From JBBRCX01 sp038204465 (GTDB lineage: Bacteria; Planctomycetota; Phycisphaerae; Tepidisphaerales; Tepidisphaeraceae), in NCBI GenBank assembly GCA_038204465.1, contig JBBRCX010000057.1:1-31477 (forward strand): a stretch of DNA of 31,477 bases. The letters are read 5' to 3'. Made by a program: the position numbers and the translations under genes. Below the pieces are notes generated by a model. It saw only the letters and a program-made list of their open reading frames with translations. It was not told the DNA's origin and ran no database searches. Below, in pieces: positions 23,041 through 31,404 of this stretch. Every line of letters begins with the position of its first letter. The first letter of the stretch is position 1.

Positions 23041-24306
23041 ATGAGAGCGGGTTTTGCCGAGATCGATATCACCCCGCCGCCGGGCACGCGCAAGATCGGA
23101 TGGCTGCGGCTGCTCGTCGGGGAGTCCATCTTGGATCCGCTCTACGCGCGCGTCTGCGTGCTAGAGTCGGAAGGTGAACGCGTCGCGTTCATCGCGCTGG
23201 ACACGCTGAGCATCAGCCGGCGTCATGTCGCCGACATCCGTCGGCGCATCGAGCAGCAGCACCACTTTCCCGGCGACCACATCACCATCACCGCAACCCA
23301 CAATCATGCCGGGCCGGCGATTGTCCGGATCGGCGACGTGGCGGTTGAACCGCAGTACGTCGAAGGGGTCACGCTGAAGCTGCTGGATGCATTTGGCAAG
23401 GCCCTCTCGGCGATGAAGCAGGCGGAGATTGGCTTCGCCTCGCGCACCCACTTCGAAGTGCAGCACAACCGCCGGGTGCTGATGCGCGACGGGCTCGTGA
23501 AGACCCACGGTGATCCGCGCTCGCCGGAAGCGTTGTGCGTCGAGGGTCCGGTCGATCCGGAACTGTTCGTGATGACCGCGCGGGAGAAAGGCGGCCGGAC
23601 GCTGGGATGCCTGATCAATTTCACCTGCCATCCAACGCACAACGGCGAGAACGCCGTCTTCTCCGCGGGCTGGCCCGGGGTGGTCGCCGACGAGATGAAG
23701 CGCGCGGGGTGGCCGGTGCCGCTCTTCGTCAACGGCGCGCTGGGCAACATCTCCGTGAATCAGCCGCAGCGCGGGCTGGTCTTCAGCATGCAGGAGACCG
23801 GCCGGCTCGTCGCCGCCGACGCGATCGCCGCCGTTGGATCAGCGAGCTATCGCGATTCGCTGAAGCTCGGCGTGCGCTCACAGACGATTCAACTCCCGAT
23901 GCGCGAACCGAACGAAGAGCAGGTGCGCGGGACAGCCTGCGGCGCCCAGAGGTTCGTGGACCCAGCGATCTACGACCGGCAGATGCCCGCGCTATTGCAT
24001 GAGATTCGGGAGAAGAAGGGACTGCAGCCGGCGGAAGTTCACGTGACGTTCATCGATGAATACGCGCTGGTCGGCATTCCCGCCGAGTACTTCGTCGAGC
24101 TTGGACTGCAGATCAAGGAGCAGTCTTATCCCCGTCGCGCATTGATCGCCGGACTGGCGAACGGCATGGTCGGCTACGTCCCCACCAAGGCAGCCTTCCG
24201 CCATGGCGGCTACGAGACCACCTTCATCGCCAGCAGCAAGCTTGCCCCCGAGGCCGCGGACCTGCTCACCGAAACCGCGATCCGCCTGGTTCGCGCCGGG
24301 CCTTGA
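23041..24306 (+). CDS. Neutral/alkaline ceramidase-like secreted-hydrolase superfamily protein
   Basis: 421 aa. It opens with RAGFAEIDITPPPGTRKIGW, the standard start of neutral-ceramidase N-terminal-domain proteins. It keeps the metal-pocket motifs ITATHNHAGPA and NFTCHPTHNG, and NGALGNISVN further on. Unlike true secreted ceramidases it has no signal peptide and is shorter, so it is a cytoplasmic relative with unknown amide-hydrolase activity; members are very common in planctomycetes. I prefer ATG 23041, preceded by GGAG with 6-nt spacing, over the GTG at 23029. It likely shares a transcript with the upstream DegT aminotransferase, which may make or remove an N-linked group. Confidence 0.85.
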   Translation: MRAGFAEIDITPPPGTRKIGWLRLLVGESILDPLYARVCVLESEGERVAFIALDTLSISRRHVADIRRRIEQQHHFPGDHITITATHNHAGPAIVRIGDVAVEPQYVEGVTLKLLDAFGKALSAMKQAEIGFASRTHFEVQHNRRVLMRDGLVKTHGDPRSPEALCVEGPVDPELFVMTAREKGGRTLGCLINFTCHPTHNGENAVFSAGWPGVVADEMKRAGWPVPLFVNGALGNISVNQPQRGLVFSMQETGRLVAADAIAAVGSASYRDSLKLGVRSQTIQLPMREPNEEQVRGTACGAQRFVDPAIYDRQMPALLHEIREKKGLQPAEVHVTFIDEYALVGIPAEYFVELGLQIKEQSYPRRALIAGLANGMVGYVPTKAAFRHGGYETTFIASSKLAPEAADLLTETAIRLVRAGP

Positions 24307-24460
24307 GCTGCGGCGGCCATCCGCACCAACCCGGATGACCTCTATTTCCGCGAGCAGCTTCGTCGCGTCCGCGCACGCGGATAATTCAGACGATGTTCCA
24401 CATCGTAAGAGGCCGCCGGCTTGCTCGGCGCCGGCTGGAGCCCTAATTTCGAGCGCTGCG

Positions 24461-25309
24461 ATGACTGCGCTCGATGCCACCTCCTATCCTCCCGCGATCG
24501 ACCTGCAGGGGGTCGGCCTGCGCCGCGGCGCCGACTGGATCCTGCGCGGGCTCGACTGGGTTGTGCCCGCGGGCGCCTGCGCAGCGGTGCTCGGGCCCAA
24601 CGGCAGCGGGAAGAGCACGCTGACGCGCATCGTGGCGTGCCATTTGTGGCCTTCCGAGGGGGAGGTGCGAGTGCTCGGCGAGCGCTTCGGCGAAGCAAAC
24701 CTCACGGAGACGCGCAAGGCCATCCGGCTCGTGCAGTCCGCGGGGCCTTACGACGCGGATCCCGCTCTGACCACGCTCGAGGTTGTGCTGACCGGCTTCT
24801 TCGGCACGATCGGTTTGTATGATCCGGTCGAGCCGGAGATGCACGAGGAAGCGGAGCGGCTGGTCGCTCAGGTCGGGCTGGCGCATGTCCGGACTCATCC
24901 CTATTCGACGTTGAGCAGCGGCGAGCGCGTTCGCAGCCTCATCGCCCGCGCGCTCGTTCTTCGACCGCGCCTGTTGTTATTGGATGAGCCCACGGCCGGG
25001 CTGGATCTGCTCGCCCGCGAGCAGGTGCTGGCGACGATCCAGCGGCTGTTCGATACCGATGGCGCCTCGCATCGAATCCCCCCGCCGGCGGTGGTATTCA
25101 TCACGCATCACGTCGAGGAACTGCCGCCAGCGACATCACACGTGCTGCTGCTGTCGAAGGGCCGCGCCGCTGCGCAGGGCACGCCGGCCGAAGTGGTCCG
25201 CACAGAAGTGCTCGCGCTGGTCTACGGCTGCGCGCTCGAGGTACGCAAAAGCAATGGGCGCTACTACGTCGAAGTTCACCCCAGCGGCTGGGGAGAGCTG
25301 CTTAAGTAG
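24461..25309 (+). CDS. ABC transporter-type ATPase (orphan)
   Basis: 282 aa with every ABC motif: Walker A GPNGSGKST (45-53), signature LSSGE (151-155), Walker B LLLLDE (171-176) followed by the D-loop AGLD, and H-loop His216 in FITHHVEE. The long insertion between the N-terminal core and the signature, and the C-terminal ~30 residues (RYYVEVHPSGWG), resemble the YlmA/ModF-like group of soluble ABC ATPases. No permease or binding protein is adjacent, so transport partners are unknown or absent. Start set at ATG 24461; a long in-frame extension upstream is not family-like. Weak SD. Confidence 0.9.
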   Translation: MTALDATSYPPAIDLQGVGLRRGADWILRGLDWVVPAGACAAVLGPNGSGKSTLTRIVACHLWPSEGEVRVLGERFGEANLTETRKAIRLVQSAGPYDADPALTTLEVVLTGFFGTIGLYDPVEPEMHEEAERLVAQVGLAHVRTHPYSTLSSGERVRSLIARALVLRPRLLLLDEPTAGLDLLAREQVLATIQRLFDTDGASHRIPPPAVVFITHHVEELPPATSHVLLLSKGRAAAQGTPAEVVRTEVLALVYGCALEVRKSNGRYYVEVHPSGWGELLK

Positions 25310-25317
25310 AAGGATCT

Positions 25318-25354
25318 CCCGCAGTCCTGGCCGCGCCCCTGGCGGGTTTTGATT
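25318..25354 (+). terminator. Possible terminator after the ABC ATPase
   Basis: CCCGC (25318-25322) can pair with GCGGG (25342-25346), followed by TTTTGATTT. The stem is short and the loop long, so this is weak. Confidence 0.35.
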
Positions 25355-25397
25355 TCGTCATGCCTTTCCGTAATCTGATCGTAACGCCTCGATCCCC

Positions 25398-26282
25398 ATG
25401 ACCCGAACGCAGCCCCTCTATCTGTGCGCCGGCCCGCAGAGCAGCGGCTCGACGGTGGTGTCATGGTGTTTTCTGCAGCGTGCGGACCTGGACGGGGTCT
25501 TCGACGCGCGCAATGACATCCTGCCGAAGATTCCACCGGTCGCCGCGCCGCGCGTTTGGTGCAAGATCACGATCTCGAGCTTTCGCTTCAGCGAGATGAA
25601 GGCCTACTACGAAGACGAGGGGTGGGAAGTGCATCCGCTGCTGGTGGCGCGGGACGTGCGCGCCGTCTTCAACTCGCTTTCAAAGAAACATTACGGCCGC
25701 AATGGAATCACCGCCGAGGAGCCACCGTTGCGGATGCGCCTGCGGCGGTTCAAGGAGGATTGGGCACTTTTCCAGCGCATGGGCTGGCCCGTGGTTCGCT
25801 ACGAGACGCTCGTCTCCGATCCCGAGCAGACGCTGCGTCGCGCCTGTGAGCAACTCGCCCTACCCTGGGACGAGGGCATGATGACCTGGCCAAAACAGAA
25901 GGAAGCCCTCGCCGCGCCCGGCCATGGGAATCCCACTTTCCGCCAAAACGTCGGCGCGACCTTCGCCGAGACGGTCAACCCCTCGCTGGCGGCGCTGACC
26001 ACCCGCAACGTGCCGCCGAACGATCTGGCCTGGATGGAGCAGGAATTCGCCGAGTTCAACCGCGCGCTGGGTTACCCGCTGCACGCCGAGCCCGAAGGAG
26101 ACTGGACCGGGCGCGAGCAGCGCGCCATTCCCAGCTTCGAGAACACCCGCCGCTTCCGCAAAGCACAGCGCCCGCTGCGCCGGCTCTCCGCTGCCTTCTC
26201 CCGGCTCGCGTCCGGGGTCGCCAGCGCCGTGACCCGCAGACCTCACGAGCCGCAGCCAGCCGGCATGAACGACTCCGACTGA
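25398..26282 (+). CDS. Sulfotransferase-like P-loop protein
   Basis: 294 aa. The 5'-phosphosulfate-binding loop is AGPQSSGST (11-19), directly after the first strand LYLC. The 3'-phosphate motif fits VARDVRAVFNSLSKKHYG (Arg85, Ser93). These two sites are the hallmark of PAPS-dependent sulfotransferases. The acceptor cannot be predicted; planctomycetes use sulfation for polysaccharides and small molecules, but no glycosyltransferase is next to it. A C-terminal ~60 residues rich in Arg and Ala is probably disordered. Gene stands alone between a possible terminator and the small-gene unit. Confidence 0.82.
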   Translation: MTRTQPLYLCAGPQSSGSTVVSWCFLQRADLDGVFDARNDILPKIPPVAAPRVWCKITISSFRFSEMKAYYEDEGWEVHPLLVARDVRAVFNSLSKKHYGRNGITAEEPPLRMRLRRFKEDWALFQRMGWPVVRYETLVSDPEQTLRRACEQLALPWDEGMMTWPKQKEALAAPGHGNPTFRQNVGATFAETVNPSLAALTTRNVPPNDLAWMEQEFAEFNRALGYPLHAEPEGDWTGREQRAIPSFENTRRFRKAQRPLRRLSAAFSRLASGVASAVTRRPHEPQPAGMNDSD

Positions 26283-26325
26283 CTGCTTCGCCTCCAGCCC
26301 GACATTTCCTCCGCCCGGCGCAATT

Positions 26326-26345
26326 TATTATCGGACTCAAGTCCG
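26326..26345 (+). promoter_or_regulatory. Possible promoter with dyad, upstream of the small-gene unit
   Basis: TATTAT (26326-26331) in an AT-rich patch is directly followed by the palindrome CGGACT-CA-AGTCCG (26332-26345). That position would cover the transcription start, as an operator would. No convincing -35 is seen. Confidence 0.3.
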
Positions 26346-26392
26346 CGCGATCGCCTGGCCGATGAAACATCTGTCCTGTTGTGGGAGGTCAG

Positions 26393-26554
26393 ATGTATCT
26401 GGTGGTGTCTTACACGCGTTTTCATGGCCATGTGATTCGTCCGGGTCTGACACTCGTGGAAGCCTACCGCCTGCTGCATGACCTCGGTCACGGGGCGATT
26501 TTCCGGTCGGCCGGAATATCCCAGTACTCACGTCCTGTTTACCCAAGGGTCTGA
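26393..26554 (+). CDS. Very small ORF, 53 aa, unknown function
   Basis: ATG 26393 is preceded by GGGAGG with 4-nt spacing, a strong SD. The product (MYLVVSYTRFHGHVIRPGLT start, LVEAYRLLHDLGHG, ending RPVYPRV) has a hydrophobic first strand and a central amphipathic segment with several His and Arg; no family is known to me. It is 60 bp upstream of a second small gene, with a 6-bp hairpin (26564-26569 with 26574-26579) between. Both may be read from one transcript ending at the terminator at 26810. Third-position GC is lower than in neighbours, so coding status is uncertain. Confidence 0.45.
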   Translation: MYLVVSYTRFHGHVIRPGLTLVEAYRLLHDLGHGAIFRSAGISQYSRPVYPRV

Positions 26555-26614
26555 TCACTTGTTCCGGCCGGCTGGCCGGGCGTGCGACGGATCGAAGTAC
26601 AGAAGGAGCTGAAC

Positions 26615-26770
26615 ATGAGTCGGAATCTGCTGCTGCAATCGGTTCTCGGTCACCTGGCCCTGCTGGCGGAGAAGCACCCGAAGAAGGCAAACTCGGCTGT
26701 CGCGCGACGCGCCAAGCGTTACGTGAAGCTGTCGCTGCAGCAGCCCAAGCCCGTGCGCCGCGCCGCTTAA
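26615..26770 (+). CDS. Small basic hypothetical protein, 51 aa
   Basis: The SD AAGGAG with 6-nt spacing to ATG 26615 is strong, and a near-perfect terminator follows 40 bp later; both support a real gene. The product begins MSRNLLLQSVLGHLALLAEK, an amphipathic helix, and continues with a Lys/Arg-rich second half (KKANSAVARRAKRYVKLSLQ). The high charge suggests nucleic-acid or ribosome contact, but I recognise no family. The in-frame ATG at 26582 would add 11 residues and lacks a good SD. Confidence 0.6.
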   Translation: MSRNLLLQSVLGHLALLAEKHPKKANSAVARRAKRYVKLSLQQPKPVRRAA

Positions 26771-26809
26771 TCGACGCGCAGCAACTTTGACTCATTCAAC
26801 GCCACGCGG

Positions 26810-26842
26810 AAGCCCAGGGATCGCTCTCCCTGGGCTTTGATC
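26810..26842 (+). terminator. Strong Rho-independent terminator
   Basis: Perfect 11-bp stem AAGCCCAGGGA (26810-26820) / TCCCTGGGCTT (26827-26837), 6-nt loop, followed by TGATCTTT. It closes the unit of small genes. Confidence 0.85.
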
Positions 26843-26871
26843 TTTCCACGGCTCTGAACGGGGCGACGGCA

Positions 26872-26916
26872 ATGCGAACCGCGATCCTCCTCACCATCTC
26901 GAATATCTTTATATGA
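26872..26916 (+). pseudogene. Detached first segment of the DUF486 gene
   Basis: A 14-codon frame (MRTAILLTISNIFI) corresponds to the usual N-terminus of DUF486 proteins, which continue NIFMTFAWYGHL. The DNA reads TTTATATGACC instead of the expected TTTATGACC: an extra AT shifts the frame and creates a TGA that overlaps the next ATG as ATGA. Confidence 0.6.
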
Positions 26917-27218
26917 CCTTCGCGTGGTACGGCCACCTAAGGTACAAGACCGTCGCGCTCTGGAAGGTGATCCTTGTGAGCTGGCTGATCGCGTTCTTTG
27001 AATACTGTTTTCAGGTGCCGGCCAACCGCATCGGCAGCAATCAGGGGTTCACCGCGGCGCAGCTGAAGATCATGCAGGAGGCGATCACGCTGGTGGTTTT
27101 CATTGGCTTCTCGGTGCTGTATCTGCCGAACGAGAAGCTGCGATGGAACTATTGGGTGGGATTTGCGCTGGCGTTTCTGGCGGTGTACTTCGTCTTCTTC
27201 CTGAAGACCGCGGACTAA
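26913..27218 (+). CDS. DUF486/DMT-family small membrane protein (5'-truncated frame)
   Basis: 101 aa of an otherwise complete DUF486 protein. It has hydrophobic segments around VILVSWLIAFFEYCFQVPA, ITLVVFIGFSVLYL and YWVGFALAFLAVYFVFF, and the family signature EYCFQVPANRIGS. These proteins have four membrane helices and are related to small multidrug-resistance-type transporters; function is uncertain. Because of a 2-bp insertion the first helix is split between a 14-codon ORF and this frame. Re-initiation at the ATGA overlap could yield a protein lacking about 13 residues; alternatively the gene is dying or the insertion is a sequencing error. Confidence 0.85.
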   Translation: MTFAWYGHLRYKTVALWKVILVSWLIAFFEYCFQVPANRIGSNQGFTAAQLKIMQEAITLVVFIGFSVLYLPNEKLRWNYWVGFALAFLAVYFVFFLKTAD

Positions 27219-27230
27219 GGGCCTTCAGTG

Positions 27231-27635
27231 TTAAGCCCTCGGCCCCAGCCGTGCCTGCGACTCCTGCAGACGCTTGCGCGCCTCGGCCGAAACCCGGTAA
27301 ACCCAGCTGGCAATGTGCGGGCGATTCACCTTGAAGCCACCCGAGAACCCGCGCAGGTAGGAACGAAGCACCACCGGCGACCAGCTTGGCAGCCATGGCG
27401 CGGAAGCTTCGGATTCCATGACTTGCTGCTGCTCTGCCGTCTCCTCCACCTCCTCGGGCGGGTTCAGCGCCTGGGTCTGCTCTTCAAGCGTGGGCGTGCG
27501 GCCGACGATTACCGCATACATGTCCAGGTCGGCCTGCGTCACTTGCATGCGCGGGGCGCGAACCTTTCCCTGCGGCGTGTTCACCATTCGAGGCTTTGCG
27601 GTGGCTTTGACAGTCGTTGTGGTTTGCTGGCTCAT
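27231..27635 (-). CDS. Hypothetical protein, 134 aa
   Basis: Unknown function. The N-terminal ~35 residues are low-complexity Thr/Lys/Pro (MSQQTTTTVKATAKPRMV). The middle has an acidic segment (PPEEVEETAEQQQ), and the C-terminal third (SYLRGFSGGFKVNRPHIASW) looks folded. There is no signal peptide or membrane helix. ATG 27635 with GAGG 5 nt upstream is preferred to the ATG at 27656. It faces the DUF486 gene tail-to-tail with 12 bp between. Could be cytoplasmic and lineage-specific. Confidence 0.65.
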   Translation of the reverse strand: MSQQTTTTVKATAKPRMVNTPQGKVRAPRMQVTQADLDMYAVIVGRTPTLEEQTQALNPPEEVEETAEQQQVMESEASAPWLPSWSPVVLRSYLRGFSGGFKVNRPHIASWVYRVSAEARKRLQESQARLGPRA

Positions 27636-27795
27636 CGGCACCTCGGCAATACGCATGCACCTTAACGCCCGGCAGCCCGTAGCGCGCGTGTCGGCGCTTC
27701 CGATTGCAGGGGAGACGCGGCGTCCTCCTCTTACTTATCCGCCCACCGCCGGGTTCGACTTCAGCTTTTTTGCCCCAAACCCCGCCTTGATTCGG

Positions 27796-28194
27796 CTACA
27801 GCGTTTGCGCCTCGGCGCTGGAAGCAGTGTCACGGCGCCTCATGCGCGCGATCAGCAATCCATATGCGCTCAGGTTGAGGGCCAGCACGATGCAGCCGAT
27901 CACCACCTGCGTCTCTCGCGTGAGCCCGGTGGGATAGAGCACGGGGATGATGTAGTGGTCCACAAAACTGCCGGTGTAGCCGGGCTGTTGGCCCCATCCG
28001 CGCAGGTTGTTCTCAAACGGGGTGAGCGGACAGAGCCAGCCGGTGAATTCAACAATTGCCCCCCAGACCGCCGCCGGCAGATGGACAAACATCAGCCTGG
28101 GCCAGCGCAGCACGGCGAGCCCGCCGAAGAGAACGAATCCGACGAAGCAGATGTGAAAGACTACAATCGCGTCAGCACCGAGACGATAAATCAT
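27796..28194 (-). CDS. DUF2784 family membrane protein
   Basis: 132 aa. The family pattern is clear: MIYRLGADAIVVFHICFVGF at the start, LRWPRLMFVHLPAAVWGAIV, the signature EFTGWLCPLTPFENNLR, DHYIIPVLYP, and a last helix QVVIGCIVLALNLSAYG. Four membrane helices are expected. Function is not known for the family. Divergent from the eight-helix membrane protein that starts at 28371. Confidence 0.9.
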   Translation of the reverse strand: MIYRLGADAIVVFHICFVGFVLFGGLAVLRWPRLMFVHLPAAVWGAIVEFTGWLCPLTPFENNLRGWGQQPGYTGSFVDHYIIPVLYPTGLTRETQVVIGCIVLALNLSAYGLLIARMRRRDTASSAEAQTL

Positions 28195-28370
28195 TCGATG
28201 ATCGGCTGAGCTTCGCAGCCTCCCTCTTCGCTCACTTTAGCAGCCGCCGGCCTTTCAAGGTTCAGAAATTCGACGTGTCCGACACCGCCGTGTTACGCTT
28301 GCGCCGGCTGGGGCGGGCCGCCGGCGTGCTTCATCCGCCGAGTGATCGCATTAACGAAGGGGCATTCTCA
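28195..28370. promoter_or_regulatory. Divergent intergenic region
   Basis: 176 bp between two divergent membrane-protein genes, so it must hold promoters for both. I cannot define boxes with confidence. Confidence 0.3.
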
Positions 28371-29444
28371 ATGACATCGCTGCCTTATGCGGACCGTCCG
28401 GCCATCCCGACGGGCTTCAAGGACCGCCGCACCGGGCTGAAGGTGATGGGCGTGCTGCAGATCATCGCCGGTGCGTTGTGCGGGTGCATGGCATTGACCA
28501 CACCACTTGCCCTGCTCGTCCCGCGGAGGCCGGGCATGCCGCCTCCGCCGACGGTCGCCAGCATCGCAGGCGCGCTGCTGATGTACATCGCGATCGCCGT
28601 CTTCTTCATCTGGACGGGGATCGGGGCCCTGCGGACGCAACGATGGGTCAGGCCCATCATGCTCGTCGCGGCGTGGGGCTGGCTTGCGATGGGCGTGTTC
28701 TCCAGCATTTTTATCCTGCTGGAAGGCCCGCGCCTGGCACGAGCGTTCTCTGCGGCGCAGCCTCCCGGAAGTCCGGGAATGACATCCGCGGTCATCACAA
28801 CGATCATGGTGCTGACGGTGGTGATGATGGGCCTGATCTACCTGGTCGCGCCCACGATCCTCATCTGGTTCTACCAACGCCGCGACGTTGCCGCGACCGC
28901 CAACTACTTCGATTCCAAGCCGAGATGGACCGATCGTTGCCCGATTCCGGTTTTGGGAATGAGCCTCTGGCTGCTGCTTGCTGCCTTTAGTGTCCTGTTC
29001 GCCGCACCATTCAAAGTGATTCCAATGTTCGGGACCCTGCTGACTGGACTCAAGGCATCGCTGGTCTGCTTCGTCCTCGCGGCATTTCTCGCGGTGCTCG
29101 CATCACGCATCTACCGGCTGCGGATCTGGGCGTGGTGGGCAACGCTTGGGCTGGTTTTCATCGGCGGCCTATCCAACGCGATCACGTTCTCGAAGATCGA
29201 CCTGACGGACCTGTACCGCGCGGGCGGGTACCCGCCTGAGCAAATCCAGATGATGCAACGGATTGGACTGCCCGACCGGATCACCATCATGGTCTGCACG
29301 CTCGTCGCCATGGCGGCGGCGGTGGTTTACCTGTTGTTCGTCCGCCGCTTTTTCACCGCCCCCGCCGCGAACCTGGCGTTCTCCGGCGAAGCGCCTGCTT
29401 CGGTTTTGCCGCTGCCTGCGGGGACGGCGCATCCGCCGCGCTGA
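28371..29444 (+). CDS. Polytopic membrane protein, unknown function
   Basis: 357 aa with about eight predicted membrane helices: VMGVLQIIAGALCGCMALTT, IAGALLMYIAIAVFFIWTGI, PIMLVAAWGWLAMGVFSSIF, VITTIMVLTVVMMGLIYLVA, MSLWLLLAAFSVLFAAPF, LVCFVLAAFLAVLASRI, WATLGLVFIGGLSNAITF and MVCTLVAMAAAVVYLLFV. The soluble loop after helix 4 is short. No transporter or enzyme motif is recognised. ATG 28371 follows AAGGGG; a long upstream frame extension is not membrane-protein-like. It may share a transcript with the aminopeptidase gene, 45 bp downstream. Confidence 0.8.
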   Translation: MTSLPYADRPAIPTGFKDRRTGLKVMGVLQIIAGALCGCMALTTPLALLVPRRPGMPPPPTVASIAGALLMYIAIAVFFIWTGIGALRTQRWVRPIMLVAAWGWLAMGVFSSIFILLEGPRLARAFSAAQPPGSPGMTSAVITTIMVLTVVMMGLIYLVAPTILIWFYQRRDVAATANYFDSKPRWTDRCPIPVLGMSLWLLLAAFSVLFAAPFKVIPMFGTLLTGLKASLVCFVLAAFLAVLASRIYRLRIWAWWATLGLVFIGGLSNAITFSKIDLTDLYRAGGYPPEQIQMMQRIGLPDRITIMVCTLVAMAAAVVYLLFVRRFFTAPAANLAFSGEAPASVLPLPAGTAHPPR

Positions 29445-29489
29445 TCCGGCCCGCTGGACGAATCGGCTGCTTTTCGAATAACCGAGCTC

Positions 29490-30608
29490 ATGATTGACCC
29501 GCGCACCGAAAAACTCGCTGACGTCCTCGTGCAATACTCCTGCGCGGTCCAACCCGGCGAGAACGTCCTGATCGAAGCGATTGACGTGCCGCACGAATTC
29601 ACCAAGGCGCTGGTGCGCCGCGTCGCGGCCGCGGGTGGGCGCCCGCTGGCGATGCTCAAGAGTAACGAAATCCAGCGGGCGCTGATGATGGGCGGCTCGC
29701 GCGAAGGTTGGGACCTGATCGCCGAGGTCGAAGCGCTGCAGATGAAGATGGCGCAGTGCTACATCGGGATCCGGGGCAACGCGAATGTGGCGGAATTGTC
29801 CGATGTCCCGGCGGAGAAGCAGAAGGACTACGAGCAGACCGTTTGGAAGCGGGTGCACCATGATGTTCGGATCAAGCACACGCGCTGGGTGGTCCTTCGC
29901 TGGCCGAGCCCTTCAATGGCCCAGCTGGCGGAGATGAGCACCGAGGCTTTCGAAGACTTCTTCTTCGCGGTAACGACCATGGATTACGCGCGGATGGGCC
30001 GGGCGATGCAGCCGCTGGTGGAACTGATGAACCGGACCGACCGAGTCCGGCTCGAGGGGCCGGCCGACACGGACCTGAGCTTCTCGAAGAAGAATATTCC
30101 CGCGATCGGGTGCGACGGAAAGTTGAACATCCCGGACGGCGAAGTCTTCAGCGCTCCGGTGCGCGAGAGCGTCAACGGCGTCATCCGCTTCAATACGCCC
30201 ACGCTCTACCGCGGCACGACCCACAACGACGTGCGGCTGGTCTTCCGCGACGGCAGGATTGTCGATGCCAGCAGCACGGCATCCCAGAAGCTGAACGAAG
30301 TGTTCGATACCGACGCCGGCGCCCGCTACACGGGCGAGTTCGCCATCGCCTTCAACCCATACTGCACGCGGCCGATGAAGGACATCCTGTTCGACGAGAA
30401 GATCGCCGGCAGCATCCACCTGACGCCGGGAAGTTGTTACGACGAGGCCTCGAACGGCAACACCAGCGACGTCCACTGGGACCTGGTGATGCGGCAGACG
30501 CCGGAAGCCGGGGGCGGGGAAATCTGGTTCGACGACCGCCTCGTTCGCAAGGACGGCCTCTTCGTGCTCGATGAGCTCAAGGGGCTCAACCCGGAAAACC
30601 TGAAGTAG
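29490..30608 (+). CDS. M29-family metallo-aminopeptidase
   Basis: 372 aa. Peptidase family M29 (AmpS/aminopeptidase T type), a cytoplasmic two-metal enzyme releasing N-terminal residues. Starting with DPRTEKLADVLVQYSCAVQP, it is family-like throughout. The metal/catalytic set can be read from the spacing: Glu218 in PDGEVF, Glu283 in YTGEFAI, His310 and Tyr317 in SIHLTPGSCYDE (7 apart as in the Thermus enzyme), and His329/Asp331 in DVHWDL. So the active site is complete. Tail-to-tail with lipB, 7 bp between. Confidence 0.93.
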   Translation: MIDPRTEKLADVLVQYSCAVQPGENVLIEAIDVPHEFTKALVRRVAAAGGRPLAMLKSNEIQRALMMGGSREGWDLIAEVEALQMKMAQCYIGIRGNANVAELSDVPAEKQKDYEQTVWKRVHHDVRIKHTRWVVLRWPSPSMAQLAEMSTEAFEDFFFAVTTMDYARMGRAMQPLVELMNRTDRVRLEGPADTDLSFSKKNIPAIGCDGKLNIPDGEVFSAPVRESVNGVIRFNTPTLYRGTTHNDVRLVFRDGRIVDASSTASQKLNEVFDTDAGARYTGEFAIAFNPYCTRPMKDILFDEKIAGSIHLTPGSCYDEASNGNTSDVHWDLVMRQTPEAGGGEIWFDDRLVRKDGLFVLDELKGLNPENLK

Positions 30609-30615
30609 CTCACCT

Positions 30616-31284
30616 CTAAGTCTCAACCACAGCGACAGGCTTTGCGGAAAGAACCGTCAAGAGATGACGCCCCAGACTCGCCTTCAGCGCGTCGATTGAA
30701 GGCGTACGACTGCCGAGGAGCTTTTGAAGGGACGTGACGGGCCGGCGCTTGAGGCCGCACGGCACGATCAGGTTGAAGTAGCGAAGGTCGGTGTTGACGT
30801 TCAGCGCCAGGCCATGCAACGAGACGCCGCGGCGGATTCGCACGCCGATCGCGCAAAGTTTGGCGAGCGTCCCGGTGCCATCGTCAGTCCAGACGCCCAC
30901 CGCACATGCATCCTTCTGCGCCGGGACGCCCAACTCCACGAGGGCGGCGATCACCGCGGATTCCAGCGCACGGACGTAACCGCCGACGGAGAGGCCGTGA
31001 TCACTCAGCCGGACGATCGGATACGCCACGATCTGCCCGGGCCCATGGAAGGTAATGTCGCCGCCGCGATCGGACTGGACGACTTCGACGCCAAGTCGCC
31101 CGAGATGCTCGGCCGATGCGAGCAGGTTCTGTTCAACGCCCGCGCGGCGGCCGAAGGTGATGACCGGCGGATGCTCGACGAAGAGGATCCGCTCTTCGGC
31201 GCCGGCGCAGACCTTTTCGTGCGCCTGCTCCTGCAGCGCCCAGGCTTCGCGATATGAAAGAACAGAGAGGTCCTGGATGAGCAT
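30616..31284 (-). CDS. lipB: Octanoyl-[acyl carrier protein]:protein transferase LipB
   Basis: 222 aa. It transfers octanoyl from ACP to the lipoyl domains of 2-oxo-acid dehydrogenases, the first step of lipoate cofactor assembly. The motifs are complete: GGDITFHGPGQIVAYPI in the active-site region, Lys142 in TLAKLCAIGVR, and catalytic Cys176 in NLIVPCGL; the 34-residue spacing equals that of the E. coli Lys135/Cys169 dyad. Start set at ATG 31284 (MLIQDLSVLSYREAW), the family start; a longer frame to 31350 is not conserved. No clear SD. The lipoate partner lipA is not in this window. Confidence 0.95.
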   Translation of the reverse strand: MLIQDLSVLSYREAWALQEQAHEKVCAGAEERILFVEHPPVITFGRRAGVEQNLLASAEHLGRLGVEVVQSDRGGDITFHGPGQIVAYPIVRLSDHGLSVGGYVRALESAVIAALVELGVPAQKDACAVGVWTDDGTGTLAKLCAIGVRIRRGVSLHGLALNVNTDLRYFNLIVPCGLKRRPVTSLQKLLGSRTPSIDALKASLGRHLLTVLSAKPVAVVET

Positions 31285-31404
31285 ATCGCGATTGTATGCG
31301 CTGTCGCGGGCCGACCTGAGGATGCCCCTCTGCACCCAGGGCAACCGCATTCTAGGGAAAGCGTGACGCCGCGTCGTCGTCGGTCCTGCGGCAACGATTG
31401 ATTT

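Noticed and set aside
21789..23129. 446-codon minus-strand frame
   Set aside because: Antisense shadow of the DegT gene; His/Arg/Val-rich without motifs.
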